A stretch of 64,000 nt of DNA from Nitrospira sp. MA-1 (GTDB lineage Bacteria > Nitrospirota > Nitrospiria > Nitrospirales > UBA8639), in NCBI GenBank assembly GCA_032139905.1, contig JAQJDB010000007.1:1240001-1304000 (forward strand), given 5' to 3'. Below, in pieces: positions 25,229-33,910 of this stretch. Made by a program: the position numbers and the translations under genes. How positions within the stretch are numbered: position 1 is the stretch's first letter; every line of letters begins with the position of its first letter. The notes below the pieces were generated by a model that was not told the origin of the DNA, did not search any database, and saw only the letters and a program-made list of their open reading frames with translations.

Positions 25229-25780
25229 TTATTTCTCTTGGCCATTCGAATCGGTGGCGGTTACACAAATTGTGGCATGAAGGGTTTCCTCTGGTTTAAG
25301 GTTGAAAAGAACTTTTTCTTGAATGGTCCCCCCCCCTCCTGGATTGGTCGCACTCATCTCTTTATATTTGATTAATCCTTTTCCTATATCTTGGTAAATG
25401 GTAGTCTTGGCAAGATTTGTGAGCGTCTCGCCGTTGGCTTTTGTTGTGGGTTCGATGTATGAAATGTTGACAACAGGGTTGGATCCCGTCACCGTGATAT
25501 TGGCAGAGGTGAGACAGGTCAAGGCAGCTTTAATTTCAGAAGTAGAGATCGGCGGAGATATGGGTTGAGGCTCTTCTGAGGAAACGAATGAATCGGTTGG
25601 GTTTGAAGGGATATCGGCCTGAGGCGTACTTGCGTTGGTGGATGGGAGTTCAGAGGGAAGGCAAGAGGGGCGTAGCCAACATAATACGGTGTCCAGTCTT
25701 TCCTGAGATTGTGGAGATGAGCAGGCAAGAAGACTGGAACAAAGAGCCAGGATCATAAGAAATCGGATTTTAATATTCAC
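25229..25780 (-). CDS. Lipoprotein of unknown function, 183 aa
   Basis: No named family. The N-terminus has a signal peptide with lipobox SLLAC (cysteine 20). A Ser/Pro/Thr-rich linker of about 60 residues follows, then a compact C-terminal domain (about residues 80-183) with ALTCLTSANITVTGSNPVV and a GGGG loop. Two cysteines remain in this domain (SSALTC-type and ATICVT), so one disulfide is possible. Divergent from kdsC, with a 193-bp intergenic region. Confidence 0.65.
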   Translation of the reverse strand: MNIKIRFLMILALCSSLLACSSPQSQERLDTVLCWLRPSCLPSELPSTNASTPQADIPSNPTDSFVSSEEPQPISPPISTSEIKAALTCLTSANITVTGSNPVVNISYIEPTTKANGETLTNLAKTTIYQDIGKGLIKYKEMSATNPGGGGTIQEKVLFNLKPEETLHATICVTATDSNGQEK

Positions 25781-25973
25781 AGGTAATGGTACTCTTTAAC
25801 CGGTTTTGCAAAGCTGGGTTGCGACAATAATAAATCGGACGATTGATTTTTGAGGTTGGCTGCCTTTGTATTCTATCCCTCCTCTGGTCTTAACGGAAGG
25901 CTTGCTTTAAGCTTAGGAGTATCATCAGGCTAAACGGATATTAAATGGGAAATAGAAAGGTGGACATGAACAG

Positions 25974-26555
25974 GTGAGAAAAAACCAATCAATTGCTTCT
26001 TTGTCCAAAGGGGTAAAAACAGTAAAATCTCTCAAAAAAAAAGATTCTCCCCGATCGTTAAGTAAGCCGAAAAAAGTTTTAAAGGCGCTGAGACTGTTTG
26101 CAACAGATGTGGATGGGGTTCTGACCGATGCCGGAATGTATTATGGGGAATCAGGGGAAGAATTGAAAAAGTTTCACACCCGTGATGGCATGGGGATTAA
26201 ACTTCTACAGGCCCAAGGGTTGATCACCGCTATTATTACAATGGAAAACACCAAAATCGTCGCTCGGCGAGGAAAAAAGCTTGGCATTCCCGAGGTTTTT
26301 CAGGGAGCGAAGGATAAGGTGGCGGTCCTTGGTCATTTGTCTGAAAAATACAAAATTCCTTTTGCACAAATGGCTTATATTGGAGATGATGTGAATGACG
26401 TGGAGGCTTTGAAAACTGTGGGATATGCCGCAGCGCCTGCAGATTGTGTGGAGCAGGTCCGTCAAGTTGTGCATTATGTATGCAAAAAAAATGGAGGTGA
26501 GGGAGCTGTTCGGGAATTTATCGATACAATTTTGGCTGTAAAAAACCCTTTGTAG
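25974..26555 (+). CDS. kdsC: 3-deoxy-D-manno-octulosonate 8-phosphate phosphatase
   Basis: Hydrolyses Kdo-8-phosphate to Kdo, upstream of WaaA. The HAD type III fold is clear: motif I FATDVDGVLTDAG near residue 43, KKFHTRDGMGIKLLQ, motif II TME (in IITMENTK), motif III KDKVAVL and motif IV YIGDDVNDVEALK near residues 135-147, and a GGEGAVREFI C-terminal segment typical of the family. Compared with typical KdsC (about 175-188 aa) it has a roughly 42-residue Lys/Ser-rich leader from GTG 25974, absent in most relatives. If a later start is used the core is still complete. Only Kdo-specific substrate is inferred, by family and by waaA in the same window. Confidence 0.92.
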   Translation: MRKNQSIASLSKGVKTVKSLKKKDSPRSLSKPKKVLKALRLFATDVDGVLTDAGMYYGESGEELKKFHTRDGMGIKLLQAQGLITAIITMENTKIVARRGKKLGIPEVFQGAKDKVAVLGHLSEKYKIPFAQMAYIGDDVNDVEALKTVGYAAAPADCVEQVRQVVHYVCKKNGGEGAVREFIDTILAVKNPL

Positions 26556-26591
26556 TTTTACAAGTTTTTATTGTCTTTTTGAACGACATAA

Positions 26592-26620
26592 TTCGAGAAT
26601 TTGAGGTGTGGGTTTATAAT
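26592..26620 (+). promoter_or_regulatory. Candidate promoter of manC-manB
   Basis: A consensus TATAAT at 26615-26620 with a weak TTCGAG (26592-26597) 17 nt upstream. The start codon at 26691 would leave a leader of about 65 nt. The short open frame crossing this stretch (26579-26824) is not counted. Confidence 0.38.
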
Positions 26621-26690
26621 CCATACCAAAATACTTATGGTTTTCTATTTGGTCCATTGGAGGAGTTGAAACGCTTTTTAGGAAAAAACT

Positions 26691-28139
26691 ATGAATGCTC
26701 ATGTCTATGGAGTGATTTTAGCCGGAGGAAGTGGTACCCGGTTTTGGCCATTGAGCCGGGAACGATTTCCCAAGCAATTTTTGAGAATATTGGGAGAAGG
26801 AACCCTTCTACAACAGACCTTTGAGCGTCTATTACAAAAAATTCCTGCGAATCGGATGGCAATTGTCACCAACGCGGTTCAAGCGGAATCCATCAAGCTC
26901 CAACTCAATCAATGGAAAGATGACATCGCTGAAAATGTAATTCTCGAGCCCGAAGGAAGAAATACCGCACCGGCTATCGCTTTAGCCGCCTTACAATTGA
27001 TACATCAAGATCCTGAAGCGGTAATGGTGGTGGTTCCAGCTGATCATGTTGTGAAGGCCTCTAAGAAATTCATGCAAGCCGTACAATTTGCGAGTGAATT
27101 GGCGGTGGAGGGGCATCTTGTGACGTTTGGGATTCAGCCGACTCGTCCCGAGACAGGTTATGGCTATATTCAGCCTTTGAAGCGGCGGAAGGTAGGGACC
27201 AAAGGCGATTTTATCGGCTATTCGGTTGGCCGCTTTGTTGAAAAGCCGAACCTCACAACTGCCAGGCGCTATTTGCAATCTGGAAACTATTTTTGGAATA
27301 GCGGAATTTTTGTCTGGAAAGCTTCACAGATTTTATCAGAAATAGCCATTCATCAACCGGCGTTATCCAAGTTGTTAAGTGGTATTAAGCGTCGAATGGG
27401 AAGTGAGGAGTTCCCCTCCTACCTTCGGAAGGTATATGCCAAAGTCGAATCGCTTTCCATCGACAATGCGGTGATGGAGCATTCTTCTCGAAGCGTGGTC
27501 GTACCAATAGACTTTGGTTGGTCGGATGTGGGGAGTTGGAGTAGCCTGGAGGAAGTGGTCCCCCTGGATAAAGATGGAAATGTCCGGAATGGGAATATTG
27601 TCGATCTGGGGAGCCGCAACTCCGTGCTATTTGCGGATCGAAGGGTCGTTGCGACGATTGGCCTCAATAATATGGTGGTGGTGGACACGCCTGATGCCAC
27701 TCTGGTCTGTCCTAAAGAGCGAACCCAAGATGTCAAAGCCGTCGTCAATCTGTTGAAACGACAGGGAGCGCCTGAACATTTAGAGCACCGAACCGTGGAT
27801 CGTCCTTGGGGTTCCTATACCGTCATGGAAGAGGGTAAAGGATACAAGGTCAAGCGGATTGAAGTTACGCCTGGAAAACGGCTTTCCCTTCAACTTCATC
27901 ATCAGCGTAGTGAGCATTGGGTGGTCATTGCAGGGACCGCCCGAGTGACCCGTGGCGAAGAAATCTACGATTTGCAGGCTGGCATGAGCACAGGGATAGC
28001 CAGGGAAGTTCCGCATCGCTTGGAAAATCCTGGGCGGATCCCTTTAGAGATTATTGAAATTCAAAATGGGCCCTACCTGGGGGAAGATGATATCGTTCGA
28101 CTTCAGGACGATTTTGGTAGGTTGAGACCGATTGGGTAG
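26691..28139 (+). CDS. Mannose-1-phosphate guanylyltransferase / mannose-6-phosphate isomerase
   Basis: Bifunctional AlgA/ManC/CpsB-type enzyme making GDP-mannose: isomerises fructose-6-P to mannose-6-P and couples mannose-1-P to GTP. The 482 residues have the pyrophosphorylase signature GVILAGGSGTRFWPLSRE near residues 7-24, FPKQF, GYGYIQP, FVEKPN and FWNSGIFVW. The C-terminal type II isomerase cupin (about residues 360-475) shows RPWGSYTVMEEG, PGKRLSLQLHHQRSEHWVV and GIAREVPHRLENPG. An AGGA site precedes ATG 26691. Followed after 23 bp by the phosphomannomutase gene. Confidence 0.95.
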   Translation: MNAHVYGVILAGGSGTRFWPLSRERFPKQFLRILGEGTLLQQTFERLLQKIPANRMAIVTNAVQAESIKLQLNQWKDDIAENVILEPEGRNTAPAIALAALQLIHQDPEAVMVVVPADHVVKASKKFMQAVQFASELAVEGHLVTFGIQPTRPETGYGYIQPLKRRKVGTKGDFIGYSVGRFVEKPNLTTARRYLQSGNYFWNSGIFVWKASQILSEIAIHQPALSKLLSGIKRRMGSEEFPSYLRKVYAKVESLSIDNAVMEHSSRSVVVPIDFGWSDVGSWSSLEEVVPLDKDGNVRNGNIVDLGSRNSVLFADRRVVATIGLNNMVVVDTPDATLVCPKERTQDVKAVVNLLKRQGAPEHLEHRTVDRPWGSYTVMEEGKGYKVKRIEVTPGKRLSLQLHHQRSEHWVVIAGTARVTRGEEIYDLQAGMSTGIAREVPHRLENPGRIPLEIIEIQNGPYLGEDDIVRLQDDFGRLRPIG

Positions 28140-28162
28140 GACTCGGAGGGAAAGAAAGCCAG

Positions 28163-29560
28163 ATGGGAATTTTTCGAGAGTATGATATTCGCGGGATTGT
28201 TGAATGCGATTTAGGTCCAGATGTGGTTGAGCGAATAGGCCGTGCGTATGCGACCTTGGCTAGAGCACGTGGTGTTCGCAATATTACGGTGGGCCGGGAT
28301 GGTCGCTTAACATCACCAACCCTTCGAAATCATCTTATTGCCGGCCTGACCAGTTCAGGGGTGAATGTATCGGATCTTGGCTTATGTGCGACCCCCTTAC
28401 TGTATTTTTCACTGTTTTCCTGTGATGTGGACGGGGGCATCATGATTACCGGCAGCCACAATGCTGCTGAGTATAACGGGTTCAAGATGTGTATAGGCAA
28501 GGAAGCCTTATACGGAGATGATATTCAAGAATTACAGAAAATTTTTGAAAGTGGCGAGTTCGCATCTGGGTCAGGAACGGTTTTAACGCAAACCATCATT
28601 CCCGAATATCTTAAATTTTTACAAGACCATTTTTCTTTGCTGAGGGGACAGGGGCTTCGGGTCGTGATTGATTGTGGGAATGGGGCGGCTTCTCTAGTGG
28701 CCAAGGAAGCTTTAGAGCAATTGGGATGCGATGTGACCGGATTGTATTGCGATCTTGATGGTCATTTTCCCAACCATCATCCAGACCCCACTGTGCTGGA
28801 TAATCTTAAGGACCTGATTGAAAAAGTCAGAGAAATCGGAGCAGATGTGGGAATCGGGTATGATGGTGATGCTGATCGAATTGGCGTCATTGATGAACAG
28901 GGCCAAATTATGTGGGGTGATCGGTTGTTGCTTCTTTTTGCCCGGGATGTGCTGGATACCAATCCAGGGTGTTCCATTATTTCAGAGGTGAAAGCCTCAC
29001 AGGGGTTGTATGACGATATTCACAAACAAGGTGGACGGGGTATTATGTGGAAGACCGGACATTCCATCATTAAGGCCAAAATGAAAGAGGAAAAAGCGTT
29101 GCTCGCTGGAGAGATGTCGGGTCACCTGTTCTTTGCCGATCGGTACTATGGGTATGACGATGCTATTTATGCTTCTTGTCGGCTAATCGAAATTCTTGTG
29201 AAGCGGAAAAAGCCATTGTCTTCCCTGTTGGCGGATATTCCCCAAACGGTGGTGACGCCTGAAATTCGGGTAGATTGTCCGGATGATCAGAAATTTTCAT
29301 TGGTAGAAATCGTCAAAAATCGGTTGAAGCACGCGGCCAGCACACAGAATCTGAAGACCTCACCTTTACCCATTCGTGACATCATTACGATTGATGGCAT
29401 TCGTGTCCGATTCGATGAAGGGTGGGGTCTGATTCGAGCCTCAAACACTCAACCAGCATTAGTCCTTCGCTTTGAAGCCACTTCTCACGCTCATCTCACT
29501 CAAATCCAGTCCTATCTGGAAGGACAACTTTCTGAAGCCACAGCCGGCTCCACGGTCTAA
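28163..29560 (+). CDS. Phosphomannomutase / phosphoglucomutase
   Basis: AlgC/ManB-type enzyme interconverting hexose-6-P and hexose-1-P. The 465 residues start GIFREYDIRGI (typical), then GRDGRLTSP, the phosphoserine loop MITGSHNAAEYNGFK near residues 94-108 (serine in TGSHN), the metal loop GYDGDADRIGVID near residues 233-245, and the sugar-binding EMSGHLFF near residue 318. The C-terminal phosphate-binding loop is RASNTQPALVLRFE. Length is usual. Together with the upstream gene it provides mannose-1-P for GDP-mannose; it may also serve glycogen through glucose-1-P, which GlgC uses. Confidence 0.95.
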   Translation: MGIFREYDIRGIVECDLGPDVVERIGRAYATLARARGVRNITVGRDGRLTSPTLRNHLIAGLTSSGVNVSDLGLCATPLLYFSLFSCDVDGGIMITGSHNAAEYNGFKMCIGKEALYGDDIQELQKIFESGEFASGSGTVLTQTIIPEYLKFLQDHFSLLRGQGLRVVIDCGNGAASLVAKEALEQLGCDVTGLYCDLDGHFPNHHPDPTVLDNLKDLIEKVREIGADVGIGYDGDADRIGVIDEQGQIMWGDRLLLLFARDVLDTNPGCSIISEVKASQGLYDDIHKQGGRGIMWKTGHSIIKAKMKEEKALLAGEMSGHLFFADRYYGYDDAIYASCRLIEILVKRKKPLSSLLADIPQTVVTPEIRVDCPDDQKFSLVEIVKNRLKHAASTQNLKTSPLPIRDIITIDGIRVRFDEGWGLIRASNTQPALVLRFEATSHAHLTQIQSYLEGQLSEATAGSTV

Positions 29561-29753
29561 CTCTTATCACGGTATTTCACTTTTTCGATTTCAGTTTGTT
29601 TTTGAGCCCATTCTCAATCATTCCTGGTGATGGCATCGTCGATCGGATCAACGATTGGTGATGTCCGTCATTCAGGCTCCTCATTCAACAACGCAGCCGA
29701 GTCCGTCATTGGAGTTTTTTCAATATCGAAGCCATATTTCTGTCAAACGTGCG

Positions 29754-29782
29754 TTGCTCCTTTATGCGGAAAAGCATATAAT
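29754..29782 (+). promoter_or_regulatory. Candidate sigma-70 promoter of fbp operon
   Basis: TTGCTC (29754-29759), a 17-nt spacer and a perfect TATAAT (29777-29782). The expected start of transcription is about 29789, some 30 nt before the fbp start codon. Confidence 0.6.
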
Positions 29783-29817
29783 GAAAATCCTCTAGAATTC
29801 CATTTGGATCGTGATTG

Positions 29818-30825
29818 ATGACTCCGCGTTTTTCCTTATCGACACATACCTTTCGTGAGCAAGCGCTTATTCCCGGAACCTCCGGAGAATTTTCTCGTAT
29901 CATCATGCAAATTGCCCTGGGTGGGAAGCTGATTGCCCAGGATCTGAGAAAAGCCGGATTGAGTCAATTTCTGGGTTCTACAGGGTTGATTAATGTTCAA
30001 GGCGAAGAGGTCCAAAAGTTGGACGAACGAGCCAATCAGATATTCCTGGATGTGTTTGAGCATATGGAACTGGTGAGTACGCTTGTTTCAGAGGAAATGG
30101 AAAAACCCTACCTCATTAAAGAAGCTGATGGTCAAGGGCGATATGCGGTCTTTTTGGATCCTTTGGATGGCTCCTCTAACATTGATGTGAACGCGTCCTT
30201 AGGGTCAATTTTTTCTATTCATCGACTTTCCGTTGAGGGGTTTCCCACTTCTGAAGATGCCCTGCGAAAAAAAGGGAGCGACCAAGTTGCGGCTGGATAT
30301 ATCCTCTATGGATCGAGTGTGCTGTTAGTCTATACCTGCGGCCATGGGGTTCACCAATTTACCTTGGATCAGGAGGCAGGTGAATTTTTTCTCTCAGCCA
30401 GGAATATTCAAATCCCCAAACGTGGGAAAATTTATAGTGTGAATGAAGGCAATCACCAAAAGTGGTCTACCGGCACACAGCAATTTCTTCACTATCTACA
30501 AGAAGTCGATGTCCAGACAGGCAGACCCTACACCAGTCGTTATTCCGGGTGTTTGGTGGCTGATGTGCATCGTGTTCTATGCAAGGGTGGCTTATATATG
30601 TATCCGGGAGAAAAGAAAAACCCCGAGGGGAAATTGAGGCTCATGTATGAAGCCGCCCCCCTATCATTTTTGGTTGAACAGGCCGGTGGCTTGGGGAGTA
30701 CGGGAGGCGGGTCTGTCAATCAACTCATTCCCAAAGCCCTTCACCAGAGAGTCCCTCTATTTATTGGCAGTCAGGAGGATGTGACCAAAGCTGAAGCGTT
30801 CCTGCGGTCTGAGTTACCGATCTAG
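29818..30825 (+). CDS. fbp: Fructose-1,6-bisphosphatase, class I
   Basis: Hydrolyses fructose-1,6-bisphosphate to fructose-6-phosphate in gluconeogenesis and the Calvin-type or storage branch. The 335 residues show the class I metal site FLDPLDGSSNIDVN near residues 114-127, LVSEEMEKP (Glu for the metal) near residue 88, an YTSRYSGCLVADVHRVL segment near residue 237, and KLRLMYEAAPLSFLVEQAGG near the C-terminus. The ATG 29818 is preferred to TTG 29815. A class I aldolase gene lies at 33911, so both sides of the reaction are encoded within 5 kb. Leads a probable operon with the PIN-TRAM gene, ispD and ispF. Confidence 0.96.
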   Translation: MTPRFSLSTHTFREQALIPGTSGEFSRIIMQIALGGKLIAQDLRKAGLSQFLGSTGLINVQGEEVQKLDERANQIFLDVFEHMELVSTLVSEEMEKPYLIKEADGQGRYAVFLDPLDGSSNIDVNASLGSIFSIHRLSVEGFPTSEDALRKKGSDQVAAGYILYGSSVLLVYTCGHGVHQFTLDQEAGEFFLSARNIQIPKRGKIYSVNEGNHQKWSTGTQQFLHYLQEVDVQTGRPYTSRYSGCLVADVHRVLCKGGLYMYPGEKKNPEGKLRLMYEAAPLSFLVEQAGGLGSTGGGSVNQLIPKALHQRVPLFIGSQEDVTKAEAFLRSELPI

Positions 30826-30841
30826 GGAAGGAGAATCTCTT

Positions 30842-31867
30842 ATGGTGTTGCGAATGATATTTCTGGTTATTGCTGTGGTTCTGGGCATGGCCTTGGCATG
30901 GGGGGAAACTGACGGACAGACAGTCTTACTGCTCCTCGGCGCGGGAATAGGGGCCGCAGTCGGCGTAATAATTCTGGCCGTAGAACAGAGATTGAAGGTT
31001 ATGTCTTTCCCGTTTGTCTTGTGTGGAGGGGGCGGATTAATCGTTGGTCTCCTTGTGGCAGGACTGATTGGGTCGGTGACGGGATTCGGCGCACGCTTTC
31101 CTTATTCCATCTTTAATATTTTGACGAGCTTGGTGTTCTTTTTGGGAATTCCCTATTGGGGATTGATCATGGGAGTCCGATTTGCCACTGAAGGATGGGA
31201 CACACCAACTATTTCAACTGGAGATAGGGATTCCGTTCGCATCAAAAAACTTCTGGATACCAGCGTCATTATTGACGGCCGGATTGCAGATCTGTGCGAA
31301 ACGGGCTTTATCGAGGGAACCCTTGTTGTTCCGCATTTTATTCTTCAGGAGTTACAGCATATTTCCGATTCCTCTGACGGATTAAAGCGGGCTCGTGGAA
31401 GGCGAGGGTTGGATATTTTGAATGTTCTTCAAAAAGTGAGCAATGTCAAGGTGGAACTGGTAGAGGATGATTTTCCTCATGTGAAAGAGGTGGATACGAA
31501 ACTCATTGAACTGGCAAAGCAGATGGATGCAAAAGTGCTCACAAACGATTTCAATCTGAATAAGGTAGCTGGGATCCAAGGCGTGAGAGTGCTCAATATT
31601 AATGACCTCTGTAATGCGCTGAAACCGGTGGTACTCCCAGGTGAGACGATTCGAGTCTTTGTCTTGAAAGAGGGGAAAGAGTCAGGGCAAGGTGTGGCCT
31701 ATTTAGATGATGGCACCATGGTGGTGGTTGACCACGCCAAACGATGGATCGGCAAAAATGCGGATGTGATTGTCACAAGTGTCCTGCAAACAAGTGCTGG
31801 CCGAATGATCTTTACCCGTCTGAAAGAAGAAACCGAACACGAGGAGTTAAGCTTTTCGCGTGTTTAA
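30842..31867 (+). CDS. PIN-TRAM domain membrane protein (YacL family)
   Basis: A 341-aa protein with about four N-terminal membrane segments (residues 1-115), then a PIN domain and a C-terminal TRAM domain. The PIN acidic site begins KLLDTSVIIDGRIADL near residue 138 and ends KVLTNDFNLNKVA near residue 235. The TRAM part includes GQGVAYLDDGTMVVVD. YacL-type proteins are widespread and their nuclease target is not settled. It is 16 bp after fbp and its stop overlaps ispD by 8 bp, as in many genomes where it precedes ispD. Confidence 0.9.
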   Translation: MVLRMIFLVIAVVLGMALAWGETDGQTVLLLLGAGIGAAVGVIILAVEQRLKVMSFPFVLCGGGGLIVGLLVAGLIGSVTGFGARFPYSIFNILTSLVFFLGIPYWGLIMGVRFATEGWDTPTISTGDRDSVRIKKLLDTSVIIDGRIADLCETGFIEGTLVVPHFILQELQHISDSSDGLKRARGRRGLDILNVLQKVSNVKVELVEDDFPHVKEVDTKLIELAKQMDAKVLTNDFNLNKVAGIQGVRVLNINDLCNALKPVVLPGETIRVFVLKEGKESGQGVAYLDDGTMVVVDHAKRWIGKNADVIVTSVLQTSAGRMIFTRLKEETEHEELSFSRV

Positions 31868-32564
31868 TTCTGTTGTGGCGGTCGTCCCCGCCGCGGGTCT
31901 TGGTATCCGCATGGGGGGAAACACTCCCAAACAATACCTTTCTCTTGGAGGAATACCTCTCCTAGTATATTCACTAAAAGTTTTTCAACATCTCGAGTGT
32001 ATCCGCGAAGTGATTCTTTCCGTGCCGGCTTCGGATCTGGATTATTGCCGGCGTGAAATAGTGCAGCTCTTTGGATTGAAGAAAGTCACTCAAGTTGTGG
32101 CGGGAGGACTACGGCGCCAGGATTCTGTCAGAAATGGACTTGAGGCCATTTCCGATCAACCTGACGGAGTTCTGGTCCATGATGGTGTCCGTCCCTTTAT
32201 CGACCAGCCCATTGTTAGGAATGTGATCGACCGGGCCGGGCAAACAGGGGCTGCGGTGGTGGCGATGTCAATTCATGATACCGTAAAACGGGTCGATCAT
32301 TCTGGGATTATTCAAGAGACATTGAAAAGGGAGGAACTCTGGCAGATTCAAACTCCCCAGGTGTTTCGGTATGACTGGCTCGTAGAGGCACATAAACAGG
32401 CTCAACTCCATCAATGGGCCGTCACCGATGATGCTGCCCTCATCGAACGGATGGGATACCCCGTTTCCGTAGTGGAGGGAAGTTGTTTTAATATAAAAGT
32501 GACCAAACCGGATGATCTGGTTCTGGGGGAAGCTATTTTGAAAACGATGGGAAGCCGAGGGTGA
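31860..32564 (+). CDS. ispD: 2-C-methyl-D-erythritol 4-phosphate cytidylyltransferase
   Basis: Third step of the MEP isoprenoid pathway: CTP plus MEP to CDP-ME. The 234 residues start at GTG 31860 and carry the CTP-binding loop VVPAAGLGIRMGGNTPKQYL near residues 8-27, HDGVRPFI near residue 108, TLKREELWQIQTPQVFR near residue 150 and the C-terminal NIKVTKPDDLVLGE. Overlaps the PIN-TRAM gene by 8 bp. Next gene is ispF, so MEP-pathway genes are adjacent. Confidence 0.95.
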   Translation: MFNSVVAVVPAAGLGIRMGGNTPKQYLSLGGIPLLVYSLKVFQHLECIREVILSVPASDLDYCRREIVQLFGLKKVTQVVAGGLRRQDSVRNGLEAISDQPDGVLVHDGVRPFIDQPIVRNVIDRAGQTGAAVVAMSIHDTVKRVDHSGIIQETLKREELWQIQTPQVFRYDWLVEAHKQAQLHQWAVTDDAALIERMGYPVSVVEGSCFNIKVTKPDDLVLGEAILKTMGSRG

Positions 32565-32622
32565 AACCTCTAGCTAGAATTCATCAGGTGTGTTTTCTTT
32601 CTCTCCTCATTCCTAATTCAAT

Positions 32623-33105
32623 ATGAGAGTTGGCCAAGGTTATGACATTCATCCCTTGCAAGAGGGCCGTCCACTGATTCTAGGTGGCGTGGCTATCCCA
32701 CATACACAAGGGTTGGATGGCCATTCCGATGCTGATGCTCTGACCCATGCCGTCTGCGACGCCATTCTGGGAGCTATGGGAGAAGGAGATCTTGGAACAC
32801 GCTATCCAAGCAGTAATCCGGAATACAAAAATCTCTCCAGCTTGGTGATGCTACGGAGTGTCGCTCAAACCCTTCGTGAAAAAGGATTTTATTTGGTGAA
32901 TCTGGATACGGTTATTCTGGCCCAGGCTCCGAAATTGGCCCCGTATATGGTTTCGATGCAAGAGAGTCTTGCAGGCGTGCTGCAGGTTTCTCCTTCTCAG
33001 GTAAATGTTAAAGTTAAAAGTGGAGAGGGAATTGGAATGATTGGACGGGCAGAAGGTATTGCCACGTTGGCAATTTGTCTCATTGAAAGTATCTCGCCGT
33101 TATGA
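32623..33105 (+). CDS. ispF: 2-C-methyl-D-erythritol 2,4-cyclodiphosphate synthase
   Basis: Cyclises CDP-ME-2P, fifth MEP-pathway step. The 160-aa product has the zinc-binding start GQGYDIHPL (D8 and H10), GHSDADALTHAVCDA with H42, a loop around DLGTRYPSSNPEYKN and the C-terminal VKVKSGEGIGMIGRAEGI. Length is normal for the trimeric enzyme. Follows ispD by 58 bp. Confidence 0.97.
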   Translation: MRVGQGYDIHPLQEGRPLILGGVAIPHTQGLDGHSDADALTHAVCDAILGAMGEGDLGTRYPSSNPEYKNLSSLVMLRSVAQTLREKGFYLVNLDTVILAQAPKLAPYMVSMQESLAGVLQVSPSQVNVKVKSGEGIGMIGRAEGIATLAICLIESISPL

Positions 33106-33152
33106 AATGATACCACCTTCTACTTCTTGGGATATATCCATATGGTGGGCCT

Positions 33153-33797
33153 ATGCGGTTGGTTAAACGAATTACTGAAGATCTTCACGCTGTTTTTGAG
33201 CGCGATCCGGCGGCAACCAGTCGTTGGGAGGTGTTGCTGGCCTACTCGGGTTTTCATGCGTTATTGGCCTACCGGGTAGCGCATTGGTTATGGAAGAAAA
33301 ATGTTCCGATTGTCCCTCGGTTGATTTCGCAACTGGCCCGGTGGCTAACCGGTATAGAAATTCATCCAGGAGCGCAGATTGGACGCGGATTTTTTATTGA
33401 CCATGGAATGGGGGTGGTGATTGGCGAGACTGCCGTCATTGGTGAGTCTGTCACCCTCTTTCAAGGCGTCACACTCGGAGGAACCGGCAAGGAACGGGGT
33501 AAACGCCATCCTACATTGGGTAATCATGTCGTTGTCGGAGCCGGAGCAAAAGTGCTAGGGAATATTACGATTGGGGATTTTGTAAAAATTGGAGCCAATT
33601 CAGTTGTTCTTCGGTCAGTTCCTTCGAATTCAACAGTCATTGGGATACCTGGCCGTATTATCAAAACCATTGGAGACCGGGTGCCAGAAGCGACCATGGA
33701 TCATGCTAATATTTCAGATCCGATTGCTGAACGGTTTGATGCGATGGAACAAGAACTCATTGCTCTAAGAAAACAGGTGGAACAATCTGAAAAATGA
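33153..33797 (+). CDS. cysE: Serine O-acetyltransferase
   Basis: Makes O-acetylserine for cysteine synthesis in the cytoplasm. The 214-aa product is of the short CysE/EpsC type: an N-terminal helical part and a left-handed beta-helix with hexapeptide repeats ([26 protein letters not shown], written here as IHPGAQIG and [13 protein letters not shown]), including the catalytic histidine of DHGMG, and GVTLGGTGK followed by [20 protein letters not shown]. The start is ATG 33153. It lies 47 bp after ispF, the last gene before the aldolase promoter. EpsC-type proteins often sit next to isoprenoid and tRNA-ligase genes. Confidence 0.94.
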   Translation: MRLVKRITEDLHAVFERDPAATSRWEVLLAYSGFHALLAYRVAHWLWKKNVPIVPRLISQLARWLTGIEIHPGAQIGRGFFIDHGMGVVIGETAVIGESVTLFQGVTLGGTGKERGKRHPTLGNHVVVGAGAKVLGNITIGDFVKIGANSVVLRSVPSNSTVIGIPGRIIKTIGDRVPEATMDHANISDPIAERFDAMEQELIALRKQVEQSEK

Positions 33798-33826
33798 CCG
33801 TAACGGATGTGGGAGAATTGTTATTA

Positions 33827-33855
33827 TTGTCTTAGGCCGTGAGGTCTTCTACACT
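33827..33855 (+). promoter_or_regulatory. Candidate promoter of the class I aldolase gene
   Basis: TTGTCT (33827-33832), a 17-nt spacer and TACACT (33850-33855), in the 113-bp interval after cysE. Both hexamers are moderate matches. It would leave a leader of about 50 nt. Confidence 0.45.
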
Positions 33856-33910
33856 ACAGGCGAGGGTCTGAACAAAGAGAAGGTACTATGTTGAAAGGGA
33901 GGGAATTTTT

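Noticed and set aside
26579-26824. 81-aa frame before manC
   Set aside because: It covers the candidate promoter and overlaps manC in another frame; no ribosome-binding site.
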